NCBI GenBank assembly: GCA_964369465.1
Contig: CAYJEX010000020.1
Location: forward strand, 1-24,943
Direction of reading: 5' to 3'
DNA length: 24,943 nucleotides
Origin: CAYJHC01 sp964369465
Lineage (GTDB): Bacteria > Bacillota > Clostridia > Peptostreptococcales > Anaerovoracaceae
Below are positions 1 through 8,104 of the stretch, piece by piece (the first letter of the stretch is position 1; each line of letters begins with the position of its first letter). The translations under genes were made by a program, and so were the position numbers. Below the pieces are notes generated by a model that saw only the letters and a list, made by a program, of their open reading frames with translations, was not told the DNA's origin and searched no databases.

Positions 1-1463
1 GCGCCGCCTTCTACAATACTGGTAGCTGAAACGAGCGTAAGTTTTGAGTTGGTTCTAAGTTCTTCTAATGTTTTGCTCCCACAGTTGCACATCGTCGATT
101 TAACCTTTTGTAATGATTGTTTTATATTATCGGACAAAGGGCCTGCATATGGAACGTATGAATCAACTCCCTCTTCAAATGAAAGTTTAGAATCTCCTCC
201 CATATCATATCTTTGCCAATTTCTAGCTCTATTTGAACCTTCTCCCCAATACTCTTTTACATAATTTCCATTTACATTCAACTTGCTTCCAGGTGCTTCG
301 TCAAATCTAGCAAAGTATCTTCCTAGCATCAAAAAATCCGCCCCCATAGCAAGTGCCAAAGTCATATGGTAATCATATACTATCCCACCATCTGAACATA
401 TTGGAATATATACTCCTGTTGTATTATAGTATTCATCTCTAGCTTCTGCCACATCCATAAGTGCGCTCGCCTGGCCTCTACCTATACCTTTTTGTTCTCT
501 AGTTATGCAAATAGACCCGCCACCAATACCAACTTTTATAAAATCAGCACCTATCTCAGCAAGATATAGAAACCCTTCCTTATCTACTACGTTGCCAGCT
601 CCTATCTTGACTTCATCACCATATTTTTTTCTTGTAAAATCTATTACTTCTTTTTGCCATTCCGTATATCCTTCAGAAGAGTCAATGCACAACACATCTA
701 CGCCAGCCTCCACGAGTGCAGGAATTCTTTCTTCATAATCTCTAGTATTAATACCTGCTCCCACAATGAATCTTTTGTCTCCGTCAAGATTTTCGTTTGG
801 ATGTGCTTTGTGACTGTCATAGTCTTTTCTAAAAACAAAATGCGTAAGTCTTCCTGCTTTATCTACTATTGGCAAAGCATTTAATTTGCTATCCCATAGT
901 ATATCATTTGCCTCTGATAAAGTTATTCCTTCTTCTCCATATATTAATTTTTCAAATGGCGTCATAAACTCTGATACTTTTAAATCCTCTGACATCCTGC
1001 TAGGCCTATAATCTCTGCTAGTAATAATTCCCACAACCTTGCCTTCTGACGTTCCATCTTCAGTTACTGCAACAGTTGAATGTCCTGTTCTAGCTTTTAA
1101 TTCCATTACATCCTTTAGGGTTTGGTCTGGTCTAACATTTGTGTCGCTCTTTACAAATCCCGCTTTATGGCTCTTTACTTTTTTCACCATCGCAACTTGA
1201 TCTTCAATACTTTGAGATGCAAATATAAAAGATGTCCCTCCCTCTTTTGCAAGGGCAACTGCCAGCTTGTCATCAGAAACGGATTGCATTATAGCAGAAG
1301 TCATCGGAACATTCATTGTTAGTGCAGGGTTTTCTCCTTTTTTGTATTTTACTAATGGTGTTTTTAAACTCGTATTTTCGACAATACAGTCTTTGGATGA
1401 ATATCCTGGAACAAGCAGATATTCGTTAAATGTTCTAGATGGTGTATCAAAATATTTTGCCAT
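1..1463 (-). CDS. guaB: IMP dehydrogenase (3' end cut by window)
   Basis: Oxidises IMP to XMP with NAD+, the committed step of GMP synthesis, in the cytosol. 487 codons are visible and the frame is still open at base 1, reading ...SATSIVEGG, so only a short C-terminal piece is missing. The catalytic loop GIGGGSICITREQKG places the nucleophile at Cys319, with Ile after the Cys where many relatives have Thr. A CBS-type region (about residues 100-215, with GKVVGIITSRDYR and a second ALPIVDKAGRL segment) is inserted in the barrel as is usual. It starts MAKYFDTPSRTFNEYLLVPG, the N-terminus of the approximately 500-residue Firmicute form. The ATG at 1463 has AGGAG five bases upstream. Its own promoter region lies in 1464-1676. 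Identification is secure from motifs; the exact end is not visible. Confidence 0.95.
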   Translation of the reverse strand, partial: MAKYFDTPSRTFNEYLLVPGYSSKDCIVENTSLKTPLVKYKKGENPALTMNVPMTSAIMQSVSDDKLAVALAKEGGTSFIFASQSIEDQVAMVKKVKSHKAGFVKSDTNVRPDQTLKDVMELKARTGHSTVAVTEDGTSEGKVVGIITSRDYRPSRMSEDLKVSEFMTPFEKLIYGEEGITLSEANDILWDSKLNALPIVDKAGRLTHFVFRKDYDSHKAHPNENLDGDKRFIVGAGINTRDYEERIPALVEAGVDVLCIDSSEGYTEWQKEVIDFTRKKYGDEVKIGAGNVVDKEGFLYLAEIGADFIKVGIGGGSICITREQKGIGRGQASALMDVAEARDEYYNTTGVYIPICSDGGIVYDYHMTLALAMGADFLMLGRYFARFDEAPGSKLNVNGNYVKEYWGEGSNRARNWQRYDMGGDSKLSFEEGVDSYVPYAGPLSDNIKQSLQKVKSTMCNCGSKTLEELRTNSKLTLVSATSIVEGG

Positions 1464-1510
1464 TTCTTCTCCTTTTCATAAAATAAAATAATCACTTTAG
1501 TTTTTTTATT

Positions 1511-1531
1511 ATTATATTAGCATACTAATAT
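1511..1531 (-). promoter_or_regulatory. guaB promoter -10 with overlapping inverted repeat
   Basis: On the minus strand a TATAAT hexamer (1511-1516) lies about 48 bases upstream of the guaB start. It overlaps a perfect 7-bp inverted repeat, ATATTAG-CATA-CTAATAT (1514-1531). No good -35 hexamer is seen 17 bases upstream. The overlap suggests an operator, but AT-rich DNA yields such palindromes by chance and no known purine-regulator box is recognisable. Confidence 0.4.
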
Positions 1532-1634
1532 TTAAGGCTTTTAAATTCTTTTAACATTTTTGTTATACTGGATTTGCAATTTATTTGCTAGTTATATATT
1601 AATTCTGCATTATTAAATTAAGCACTTTGTCAGA

Positions 1635-1670
1635 ATGAGTAACCTTTCTATAAATCGAAATGTTACTCAT
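1635..1670 (-). terminator. Hairpin just after metA stop
   Basis: ATGAGTAAC (1635-1643) and GTTACTCAT (1662-1670) form a perfect 9-bp stem, which can extend inward by four pairs after one mismatch, leaving an 8-nt loop. It begins six bases after the metA stop. There is no T-run on either side, so it is a 3'-end or mRNA-stability hairpin rather than a textbook intrinsic terminator. Confidence 0.45.
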
Positions 1671-1676
1671 CTAATA

Positions 1677-2609
1677 TTAATCAATAATGTTATTAAATCC
1701 TTCAGATATATCATACAGTGTGTTTTGATATACGTAGTAGTTTAGCCAATTAGAAAAAAGCAAACTAGCATGGCTTCTCCACCTAAACATAATTTCCTTG
1801 TCTGGGTCATTATCTTTGTAGTAGTTTTTAGGCGGATCTATTTCTAAGCCTTTTGCCAAATCTCTTTTGTATTCTAGTTCTAATGTCTCTTTGTCATATT
1901 CTTGATGCCCTAGTACGTAGATTTCTCTACCGCTGTCCGATGCGGCAATATGAACTCCTGCCTCTTCTGACTTTGCCAAAACTCTAAGGTCAGGTTGGTT
2001 TTGTATATCTTCTAATTTTACATATGTATGTCTTGAATGCGGAGCATAGAACGTCTCATCAAATCCTCTCATAAGTGGATTGTGTGGTCTTATTACTTTT
2101 TGTTCAAACACGCCAAATACTTTTTGCCCCGTTTCATATTTTTGTATTCCATACTTGTGATACAATCCTGCTTGAGCACCCCAACATATGTGCATTGTGC
2201 TATATACGTTGGTCTTTGACCATTCCATTATTTTTACAAGTTCTTCCCAGTAATCCACGTCTTCAAAATTCATAAGTTCAACAGGAGCTCCTGTCAAAAT
2301 CATACCATCAAATGTTTTGCTTTTTATATCTTCCCATGTTTTGTAAAATTCGACAAGGTGAGACTGTGCAACATTTTTGGATTCGTGACTGTCCATACAA
2401 ACTAATGTTAGCTTGATTTGAAGTGGAGTATTTGCTAACACTCTTGCAAGCTGTGTTTCTGTTGCCACTTTTGTAGGCATTAAATTCACAACGACTATTT
2501 CTAATGGTCTGATGTCTTGGGTACTTGCCCTGCCCTCTTCCATAGTGAAGATGTTCTCTTCGTTTAGTGTTGTTTTTGCGGGGAGGTTGTTGGGGATAAT
2601 TACTGGCAT
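1677..2609 (-). CDS. metA: Homoserine O-acetyltransferase, MetA/MetAS family
   Basis: Activates homoserine by acylation, the first dedicated step of methionine synthesis. The 310-residue length matches the family. Residues fall at the family positions: catalytic Cys142 in MHICWGAQAG, His235 and Glu237 in LGHQEYD. Position 111 is Glu (GAPVELMNFE). In this family Glu111 is reported to favour acetyl-CoA and Gly111 succinyl-CoA, so I infer an acetyltransferase. I start at the ATG at 2609 (MPVIIPNNLPA), eight bases after AAGGAG; a GTG two codons upstream is too close to that site. It follows metY on the same strand, with two 122-bp repeats between them, and the upstream half of its ribosome site is supplied by the repeat end. 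A hairpin follows the stop. Confidence 0.95.
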   Translation of the reverse strand: MPVIIPNNLPAKTTLNEENIFTMEEGRASTQDIRPLEIVVVNLMPTKVATETQLARVLANTPLQIKLTLVCMDSHESKNVAQSHLVEFYKTWEDIKSKTFDGMILTGAPVELMNFEDVDYWEELVKIMEWSKTNVYSTMHICWGAQAGLYHKYGIQKYETGQKVFGVFEQKVIRPHNPLMRGFDETFYAPHSRHTYVKLEDIQNQPDLRVLAKSEEAGVHIAASDSGREIYVLGHQEYDKETLELEYKRDLAKGLEIDPPKNYYKDNDPDKEIMFRWRSHASLLFSNWLNYYVYQNTLYDISEGFNNIID

Positions 2610-2620
2610 ATACACTTCTC

Positions 2621-2742
2621 CTTACTTGTCTTTTTCTCGCAATGCTGTGTCATATTCGCTCGTTCTTCGACTTACGTACATCTAGGTACGCGCACCTCAT
2701 CACTCACTCTATTCCTTGCCTTTCAAGAAAAATCCTGCGTAA
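2621..2742. repeat. 122-bp intergenic repeat, type 1, copy A (metA leader)
   Basis: On the plus strand it starts CTTACTTGTCTTTTT and ends AATCCTGCGTAA. It appears identical over 122 bases to copy B at 2747-2868, with a 4-base spacer TTTT, giving a 126-bp period. The copy at 8231-8352 differs at five positions. The ends carry imperfect inverted termini sharing TTAC and a T5 run. A central hairpin CGTAC-(6 nt)-GTACG lies at unit positions 55-70. Read as metA mRNA, the unit ends GACAAGTAAG and runs straight into GAG of the metA ribosome site. I do not recognise it as a named family. Confidence 0.9.
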
Positions 2743-2746
2743 TTTT

Positions 2747-2868
2747 CTTACTTGTCTTTTTCTCGCAATGCTGTGTCATATTCGCTCGTTCTTCGACTTA
2801 CGTACATCTAGGTACGCGCACCTCATCACTCACTCTATTCCTTGCCTTTCAAGAAAAATCCTGCGTAA
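2747..2868. repeat. 122-bp intergenic repeat, type 1, copy B (metY-metA gap)
   Basis: Second tandem copy, identical by eye to copy A and in the same orientation. It begins (in mRNA sense) 14 bases after the metY stop codon. Identity over 122 bases implies recent duplication or gene conversion. Confidence 0.9.
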
Positions 2869-2882
2869 TATTTATTTATTCG

Positions 2883-4145
2883 TTATTTTAGGGCTTTTTC
2901 TAGGTCTGAAATTATGTCATCTGCATCTTCTATTCCTACAGATAATCTGATAAGTTCAGGTTTTATTCCTGCTATAATTTGATCTGCTTCACTTAGTTGT
3001 CTATGTGTTGAGCTAGCAGGATGAAGTACACAAGTTCTAACATCGCCTACATGAACTACTAGGCTTGCCAATTCCATTTTTTTGAAAAAACTCTCTCCCG
3101 CTTTTCTTCCACCTTTTACTCCAAATGACAAAACACCACTCTGTCCTTTTGGTAAGTATTTCGAAGCAAGGTCATAATATTTATTACTTTCTAATCCTGG
3201 ATATGCTACCCATTCTACATTCGGGTGTGTTTCTAAGTATTTTGCAATTTTAAGTGCATTTTGACTATGTCTTTCCATTCTAAGGTGTAGAGTCTGCAAT
3301 CCTTGCATAGTTAAGAACGCATTCATTGGAGACATAGCACAGCCTAAATCTCTAAGCATTTGAGCTCGTAATTTCACACTAAATGCAACGCCATCAAATT
3401 TTTCATAATATTTTAGTCCGTGGTAACTTGGGTCTGGTTCTATCATTCCAGGGAACTTGTCGTTCTTTGTCCAATCAAATTTTCCACCTTCTACAACAAC
3501 TCCTCCTACCGACGTCGCATGTCCGTCTGCATACTTCGTAGTAGAATGGATAACAATATCTGCTCCATGTTCTAATGGTCTGCATAAGTATGGAGTAGCA
3601 AGCGTATTATCTATAACTAATGGAACTCCAGCTTTGTTTGCTAACGACTTGAATTTATCAAAGTCAAGAATAGTAAGCGCCGGATTTCCAAGAGACTCTG
3701 CAAAAATTAATTTTGTGTTTTCTTGAATTGATTTTTCTAATTCTTCTAAAGGTGCATCTTGATCAATGAATGTACAATCAATTCCCATTTTTTTCAATGT
3801 TACATCGAACAAATTATATGTTCCACCATAAATAGTTTTGGCCGCAATAATATGATCACCGGCACAGCAAATGTTTAGAACTGTAATAAGGGTCGCTGAC
3901 ATCCCTGAAGATGCAGCTATTGCCATAGTTCCTCCTTCAAGTTCTGCCATCTTTTTTTCAAGTCCATCTACAGTAGGATTCCCTAATCTCGAATACATGA
4001 AATCAGCACTTTCCAGATCGAATAATTTTGCGACATCTTCCCCATCATAGTACCTATACGTAGTGCTTTGAGCTAATGGAATTACTTGAGGTTTTCCATT
4101 CTCTGCCTTATACCCACTATGCACACACTTTGTATTAAATTTCAT
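2883..4145 (-). CDS. metY: O-acetylhomoserine sulfhydrylase (PLP, Cys/Met metabolism family)
   Basis: Makes homocysteine (or methionine from methanethiol) from O-acetylhomoserine and sulfide, using PLP in the cytosol. 420 residues, normal for MetY and longer than cystathionine synthases. The PLP lysine is Lys204 in IHSTTKYADGHA, with Asp179 (LVIDNT) to contact the pyridine nitrogen and the substrate-binding motif YSRLGNPT at 51-58. The insertion EPDPSYHGLKYYEKFD is characteristic of the sulfhydrylase branch. The ATG has AGGAGG seven bases upstream. It precedes metA on the same strand, and the product of MetA is its substrate. No SAM riboswitch or T-box fits in the 63-base gap to the upstream DUF4190 gene; a leader further upstream is not excluded. 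Confident on family and function. Confidence 0.95.
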   Translation of the reverse strand: MKFNTKCVHSGYKAENGKPQVIPLAQSTTYRYYDGEDVAKLFDLESADFMYSRLGNPTVDGLEKKMAELEGGTMAIAASSGMSATLITVLNICCAGDHIIAAKTIYGGTYNLFDVTLKKMGIDCTFIDQDAPLEELEKSIQENTKLIFAESLGNPALTILDFDKFKSLANKAGVPLVIDNTLATPYLCRPLEHGADIVIHSTTKYADGHATSVGGVVVEGGKFDWTKNDKFPGMIEPDPSYHGLKYYEKFDGVAFSVKLRAQMLRDLGCAMSPMNAFLTMQGLQTLHLRMERHSQNALKIAKYLETHPNVEWVAYPGLESNKYYDLASKYLPKGQSGVLSFGVKGGRKAGESFFKKMELASLVVHVGDVRTCVLHPASSTHRQLSEADQIIAGIKPELIRLSVGIEDADDIISDLEKALK

Positions 4146-4208
4146 ATAATATCCTCCTAAATTTTCAGCTTTAACTTTTATGATGTTTTAAATATCTTTA
4201 TCTAATTT

Positions 4209-4508
4209 CTAGTAATAATAATCTTGATTTTGCAAAAGATAGTCAATCAATCCTACAAAAAGAATCAGAAACAGAATGATTAGAACAACTCCAGCAAGTG
4301 CAATTATTCCTAAAACAAAACCTGCAGTAGCATAGCTTCTATATGAACCATCACCATTCTTTCTTGCAATTGCACCAAATACAACAGCAACTATTCCACC
4401 TATCAATGGAATCCATATTGTTAATGTGAAAATTACTGAAACAATCCCTACAACTAAAGATGTTATCGAAAATCCTTTATAACTTTTGTTTTCATATCTT
4501 ACTTCCAT
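4209..4508 (-). CDS. Small DUF4190-type membrane protein
   Basis: 99 residues with two hydrophobic segments, about 14-48 (ending in a GGIVAVVFGAIA glycine-rich helix) and 62-90. A short polar hairpin (RKNGDGSYRSYATAG) lies between them, and the tail is Tyr-rich. This pattern matches the DUF4190 family, whose role is unknown. AGGAGG lies 12 bases before the ATG, slightly far. It has a candidate extended -10 promoter of its own (4550-4558) and could read through into metY, which starts 63 bases after its stop. No link to methionine synthesis is shown beyond proximity. Confidence 0.75.
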   Translation of the reverse strand: MEVRYENKSYKGFSITSLVVGIVSVIFTLTIWIPLIGGIVAVVFGAIARKNGDGSYRSYATAGFVLGIIALAGVVLIILFLILFVGLIDYLLQNQDYYY

Positions 4509-4549
4509 TGCTATCTTTTTCCTCCTGAAATTTTCCTTTTCTTTTCTAT

Positions 4550-4558
4550 ATTATACCA
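4550..4558 (-). promoter_or_regulatory. Extended -10 promoter for the DUF4190 gene
   Basis: The minus strand reads TGGTATAAT, an extended -10 element, about 42 bases upstream of the start codon. No strong -35 is seen, as is common with extended -10 promoters. Confidence 0.45.
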
Positions 4559-4616
4559 CAACAAACTGTAATAAATCACAAATATACAACACTGTAAGCA
4601 ACAACTATTTTTGTTT

Positions 4617-5987
4617 CTATTCTTCCCCCAGTGGCATTATTACTTTTCTGTACATCCTTTTAAAATATACTATCGTTAGAATCAATGCAACTATTTCCGA
4701 TATTGGAAACGCAAGCCAAGTTCCATCTATTCCCCATAATTTTGTAAAAAGGTATGCCAATGGTAATATTGCTACAAGCTGCCTTACTATCGAAATAATA
4801 AGACTCGCAACACTATATCCCATAGCTTGGAACGGACCTGAAACTATTATTGATATCCCAGCAAGCGGAAATCCTATGCCCAAAACTCTAAGCGCTACAA
4901 CACCCACCTCTATCATTTGCGGGTTGGCATCAAACAATAGTAATAACTGTTTAGGAAAGAGGATAAATATTATACTCCCTACACTCATAATTGTTACAGA
5001 AACTATCGTCGCCAATTTTATCGATCTAATTATTCTCTCTTTATTCTTTGCACCATAATTATATGCGACAATAGAAACAAGCCCATTATTCAGACCAAAT
5101 ATCGGCAGAAAGATAAAACTCTGGAGTCTAAAATATATTCCGAAAACTGCCGCCGCACTTACAGATGCCGAGATGATTATATTATTTATTCCATAAATCA
5201 TAACTGAGCCTATTGATTGCATAACTATCACTGGGAATGCTATTGCAAGTATGCTTGAAATGATATTCTTGTTTATCCTAAATCCCTTCATATTTATGTT
5301 CACTTCTTTGTTGCAACGAACACAAAGTATGAGTCCTACAATAGCCGCTATAGATTGGCCGACAACTGTCGCAATTGCAGCCCCTGCTACTTCTAGCGCA
5401 GGGAAGCCAAACAGCCCAAATATCAAGATCGGATCTAGTGCAATATTTATACCCGCTCCAACAATTTGTACAATCATACTTAAATGCGTTTTACCTGTAG
5501 CCTGCAAATACCTTTCAAATGTAACTTGGAAAAAAAGTCCAACAGAGAACATTGTAATTATTCTCATGTACTCTACTCCATATTCGATAATTAATTCGTT
5601 ATCAGTTTGGCTTTCGAAGAAAAATCTTGAAAATCCTAGCCCAATTGCAACAAAAATAAGTGCATTTATGAAAGTTAGAAATTGTCCGTGCTGTGCCACT
5701 TTATGTCCTTTTTCCATATTTTGCTCTCCAAGAGACTTGGATATGAGTGCGTTAAAACCAACTCCCGTACCTACAGCAGCAGCAATCATCAGGTTTTGAA
5801 TCGGAAAAGCAAGCGAAAGTGCAGTTAGAGCTTCTTCCCCTAACCTTGCAACAAATATACTATCCACAACATTATATAGCGCCTGCACAATCATCGAGAT
5901 TATCATTGGCATCGATATGGTAAATAACAATCTGCGTATTGACATTGTTCCCATTTTATTTTCTATTATTACATCATTTTTTTGCAT
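4617..5987 (-). CDS. MATE-family multidrug efflux transporter
   Basis: Probable Na+- or H+-driven export of cationic drugs or metabolites across the cell membrane. 456 residues, the usual length for the family, with about 12 hydrophobic segments in two homologous halves. The N-terminal half carries MPMIISMIVQALYNVVDSIFVA and the second half the pseudo-symmetric LAIAFPVIVMQSIGSVMIYG. This pattern is typical of MepA/NorM-like MATE proteins in Firmicutes. The ATG has GGAG five bases upstream. It is transcribed alone from a promoter that overlaps the groEL terminator (6021-6049). The substrate cannot be told from sequence. A second, distinct MATE gene lies at 15662-17011. Confidence 0.9.
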   Translation of the reverse strand: MQKNDVIIENKMGTMSIRRLLFTISMPMIISMIVQALYNVVDSIFVARLGEEALTALSLAFPIQNLMIAAAVGTGVGFNALISKSLGEQNMEKGHKVAQHGQFLTFINALIFVAIGLGFSRFFFESQTDNELIIEYGVEYMRIITMFSVGLFFQVTFERYLQATGKTHLSMIVQIVGAGINIALDPILIFGLFGFPALEVAGAAIATVVGQSIAAIVGLILCVRCNKEVNINMKGFRINKNIISSILAIAFPVIVMQSIGSVMIYGINNIIISASVSAAAVFGIYFRLQSFIFLPIFGLNNGLVSIVAYNYGAKNKERIIRSIKLATIVSVTIMSVGSIIFILFPKQLLLLFDANPQMIEVGVVALRVLGIGFPLAGISIIVSGPFQAMGYSVASLIISIVRQLVAILPLAYLFTKLWGIDGTWLAFPISEIVALILTIVYFKRMYRKVIMPLGEE

Positions 5988-6020
5988 TATATCTCCATTT
6001 CATTAATACTCCATCCCTTT

Positions 6021-6049
6021 ATTATCATAAAAAAAATGCTTTTCGTCAA
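6021..6049 (-). promoter_or_regulatory. Promoter of the MATE gene, inside the groEL terminator
   Basis: On the minus strand TTGACG (6044-6049), a 17-base spacer and GATAAT (6021-6026) form a good sigma-A promoter, reading to the MATE start at 5987. The -35 lies at the loop and second arm of the groEL terminator, and the spacer contains its T-run. Confidence 0.6.
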
Positions 6050-6076
6050 GTCGTGTAAGTCTCGAAAAGCATTTTT
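6029..6076 (-). terminator. Intrinsic terminator of groESL
   Basis: AAAAATGCTTTTCG (6032-6045) pairs with CGAAAAGCATTTTT (6063-6076), a 14-bp perfect stem with a 17-nt loop. It is followed in the minus direction by eight T. It lies about 90 bases after the groEL stop. The plus-strand side also has a T-run, but no plus-strand gene ends here. Confidence 0.85.
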
Positions 6077-6165
6077 ATATTTTTTTTTAGAATTTTTGGA
6101 ATGTTACATTTTGCAAATTCGACAATTCATATCAATAGCTTGCAAAACTCAATATCCCTATGATG

Positions 6166-7797
6166 TTACATCATTCCTGGCATACCGCCACCCATCGGAG
6201 GCATTCCCATTGGAGGTTCATCAGATTTTATTTCTACAACACAACCTTCAGTTGTAAGTAGCATTGCAGATACTGATGCCGCATTTTGAAGCGCCGATCT
6301 TGTTACCTTAGCAGGGTCTACTATTCCAGCCTTCATCATATCTTCGTAAACTTCTGTAGATGCATTCAAGCCTATCCCTTTACCCCTAGCTTTAACTTCT
6401 GCAATTACTACGCTTCCTTCAAGTCCTGCATTTTCTGCAATTTGTCTAACCGGTTCTTCTAATGCTCTAGTCACAATGTCTGCACCAATTTTTTCGTCAC
6501 CAGTAAGAGTAGCTGCATATTTTTCAACTGCTGGGATAGCGTTTGCCAAAGCAACTCCGCCACCTGCAACGATACCTTCTTCAACTGCTGCTTTTGTTGC
6601 ATTCAAAGCATCTTCAATTCTAAGTTTTCTTTCTTTTAGTTCTGTTTCTGTAGCAGCACCAACTTTAATTACTGCAACTCCACCTGCAAGTTTTGCTAGT
6701 CTTTCTTGTGTTTTTTCTCTATCAAAATCAGATTCTGTTTCTGAAATTTGTTTTTTCAGCATTCCTATTCTAGTTTCTATTTCTGCTTTTTCGCCTGCTC
6801 CATCTACTATAGTAGTATTTTCTTTGTCAACTTTTACTGTTGCCGCTGTACCTAGTAAATCTAAAGTCGCTTCTTTAATATCATATCCAACTTCTTCCGA
6901 AATAACAGTACCACCTGTTAATATTGCCAAGTCTTCCATCATAGCTTTTCTTCTCTCGCCAAAACCAGGTGCCTTAACTGCCACACAATCAAATGTTCCT
7001 CTAAGTTTATTAACTACAAGTGTTGCAAGTGCTTCTCCATCAACATCTTCAGCAATAATAACAAGTTTTCTTCCCTGTTGAACTACTTGCTCTAACAATG
7101 GTAATAAATCTTGAATACTAGAGATTTTTTTATCTGTTAATAATATATATGGATTCTCCATAACAGCTTCCATTTTCTCTGTATCGTTTACCATATATGC
7201 CGATAAATACCCTCTATCAAATTGCATTCCTTCTACAACTTCCAAAGTAGTTCCCATTGACTTAGACTCTTCTACCGTAATTACTCCATCTTTTCCTACT
7301 TTTTCCATTGCTTCTGCAATTAGGCCACCGATTTCATCACTGTCTGATGAAACAGATCCTACTTGTGCAATACTGTCTTTATCTTCAACTGCTTTAGAGT
7401 TTTTCTTTATTTCATCAACTGCAACGTCTACCGCACCTTTGATACCTTTTTTAACTAGCATTGGGTTTGCCCCAGCAACTACATTCCTAAATCCTTCTCT
7501 GACGATTGATTGTGCTAATAATGTAGCAGTAGTCGTTCCATCACCTGCAACGTCGTTTGTTTTTGTAGCTACTTCTTTTACTAATTGTGCTCCCATGTTT
7601 TCTACAGGATCTTCAAGTTCAATTTCTCTTGCTATTGTTACACCATCGTTAGTGATAAGCGGAGACCCAAATTTTCTATCAAGCAATACATTTCTTCCTT
7701 TAGGTCCTAATGTGATTTTTACCGTATTTGCAAGTTGGTCTACTCCTGATTGCAATTTTTTTCTTGCGTCTTCATTATAAAAAATTTCTTTTGCCAT
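6166..7797 (-). CDS. groL: Chaperonin GroEL (Hsp60)
   Basis: ATP-driven double-ring folding chamber that works with GroES in the cytosol. 543 residues, full length, starting MAKEIFYNEDARKKLQSGVD and ending in the Gly/Met-rich tail (PPMGGGMPGMM). The phosphate-binding segment GDGTTTATLLAQ and the preceding ITLGPKGRNVLLD are intact near residues 30-95. The later GGGVALANAIP equatorial segment is also present. AAGGAG lies six bases before the ATG. The start is 12 bases after the groES stop, so the two are one operon under CIRCE/HrcA control. An intrinsic terminator follows. Nothing unusual in the protein. Confidence 0.98.
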   Translation of the reverse strand: MAKEIFYNEDARKKLQSGVDQLANTVKITLGPKGRNVLLDRKFGSPLITNDGVTIAREIELEDPVENMGAQLVKEVATKTNDVAGDGTTTATLLAQSIVREGFRNVVAGANPMLVKKGIKGAVDVAVDEIKKNSKAVEDKDSIAQVGSVSSDSDEIGGLIAEAMEKVGKDGVITVEESKSMGTTLEVVEGMQFDRGYLSAYMVNDTEKMEAVMENPYILLTDKKISSIQDLLPLLEQVVQQGRKLVIIAEDVDGEALATLVVNKLRGTFDCVAVKAPGFGERRKAMMEDLAILTGGTVISEEVGYDIKEATLDLLGTAATVKVDKENTTIVDGAGEKAEIETRIGMLKKQISETESDFDREKTQERLAKLAGGVAVIKVGAATETELKERKLRIEDALNATKAAVEEGIVAGGGVALANAIPAVEKYAATLTGDEKIGADIVTRALEEPVRQIAENAGLEGSVVIAEVKARGKGIGLNASTEVYEDMMKAGIVDPAKVTRSALQNAASVSAMLLTTEGCVVEIKSDEPPMGMPPMGGGMPGMM

Positions 7798-7809
7798 TTT
7801 TTTCTCCTT

Positions 7810-8091
7810 TTATTTTTCCACCTTCGCCAAAACATCTCTTTGGCTTAATATTGTGTATTCTTCTCCACTATATTTCACATTTGTTCCTGCATACTGTGAA
7901 AATATTACTACGTCACCAACTGCTAGTTCCATTTTTTCTTCTTCTGTCCCAGGGCCTACTGCCATTACCTCTGCCATTTGCGGTTGCTCTTTTGCTTGTC
8001 CTGGAAGCACAATTCCACTAGCTGTTTTTTCTTCTGCTTCTAATCTTTTAATTACTGCTCTCGAGCCTAAGGGTTTGATACCAAAACTCAT
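7810..8091 (-). CDS. groES: Co-chaperonin GroES (Hsp10)
   Basis: Heptameric lid of the GroEL chamber. 93 residues from MSFGIKPLGSRAVIKRLE, the family's standard beginning. The mobile loop that binds GroEL is EEKTASGIVLPGQAKEQP (about 20-37), and the roof and C-terminal strands (VGDVVIFSQYAGTNVKY, EYTILSQRDVLAKVE) are normal. The frame stays open upstream for 35 codons, but that stretch is repeat DNA; the ATG at 8091 has AGGAGG seven bases before it, and this settles the start. The ribosome site sits one base from the end of repeat copy D. Transcription should start near 8489, giving a leader of about 400 nt, far longer than usual for groESL. Confidence 0.97.
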   Translation of the reverse strand: MSFGIKPLGSRAVIKRLEAEEKTASGIVLPGQAKEQPQMAEVMAVGPGTEEEKMELAVGDVVIFSQYAGTNVKYSGEEYTILSQRDVLAKVEK

Positions 8092-8104
8092 ATTCTTTCC
8101 TCCT

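Noticed and set aside
1464..1676. Purine riboswitch upstream of guaB
   Set aside because: The region is AT-rich with a simple palindrome; no conserved purine-aptamer junction bases were found.
2621..2868. CRISPR array
   Set aside because: Units are 122 bp with 4-bp spacers and no unique spacer sequences of CRISPR size.
2642..2950. Plus-strand open frame of 102 codons over the metA-leader repeats
   Set aside because: It is two in-frame copies of the same repeat (126 bp is 42 codons) running into antisense of metY. It has no ribosome site and is not protein-like.
4146..4208. SAM riboswitch or T-box upstream of metY
   Set aside because: Only 63 bases separate the upstream stop from metY, too short for either, and no conserved core is present.
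4486..5058. 190-codon plus-strand frame opposite the MATE gene
   Set aside because: Antisense of a clear MATE transporter, with low-complexity composition.
6476..7081. 201-codon plus-strand frame opposite groEL
   Set aside because: Shadow of groEL codon bias on the opposite strand; Ser/Pro/Ala-rich and without a ribosome site.
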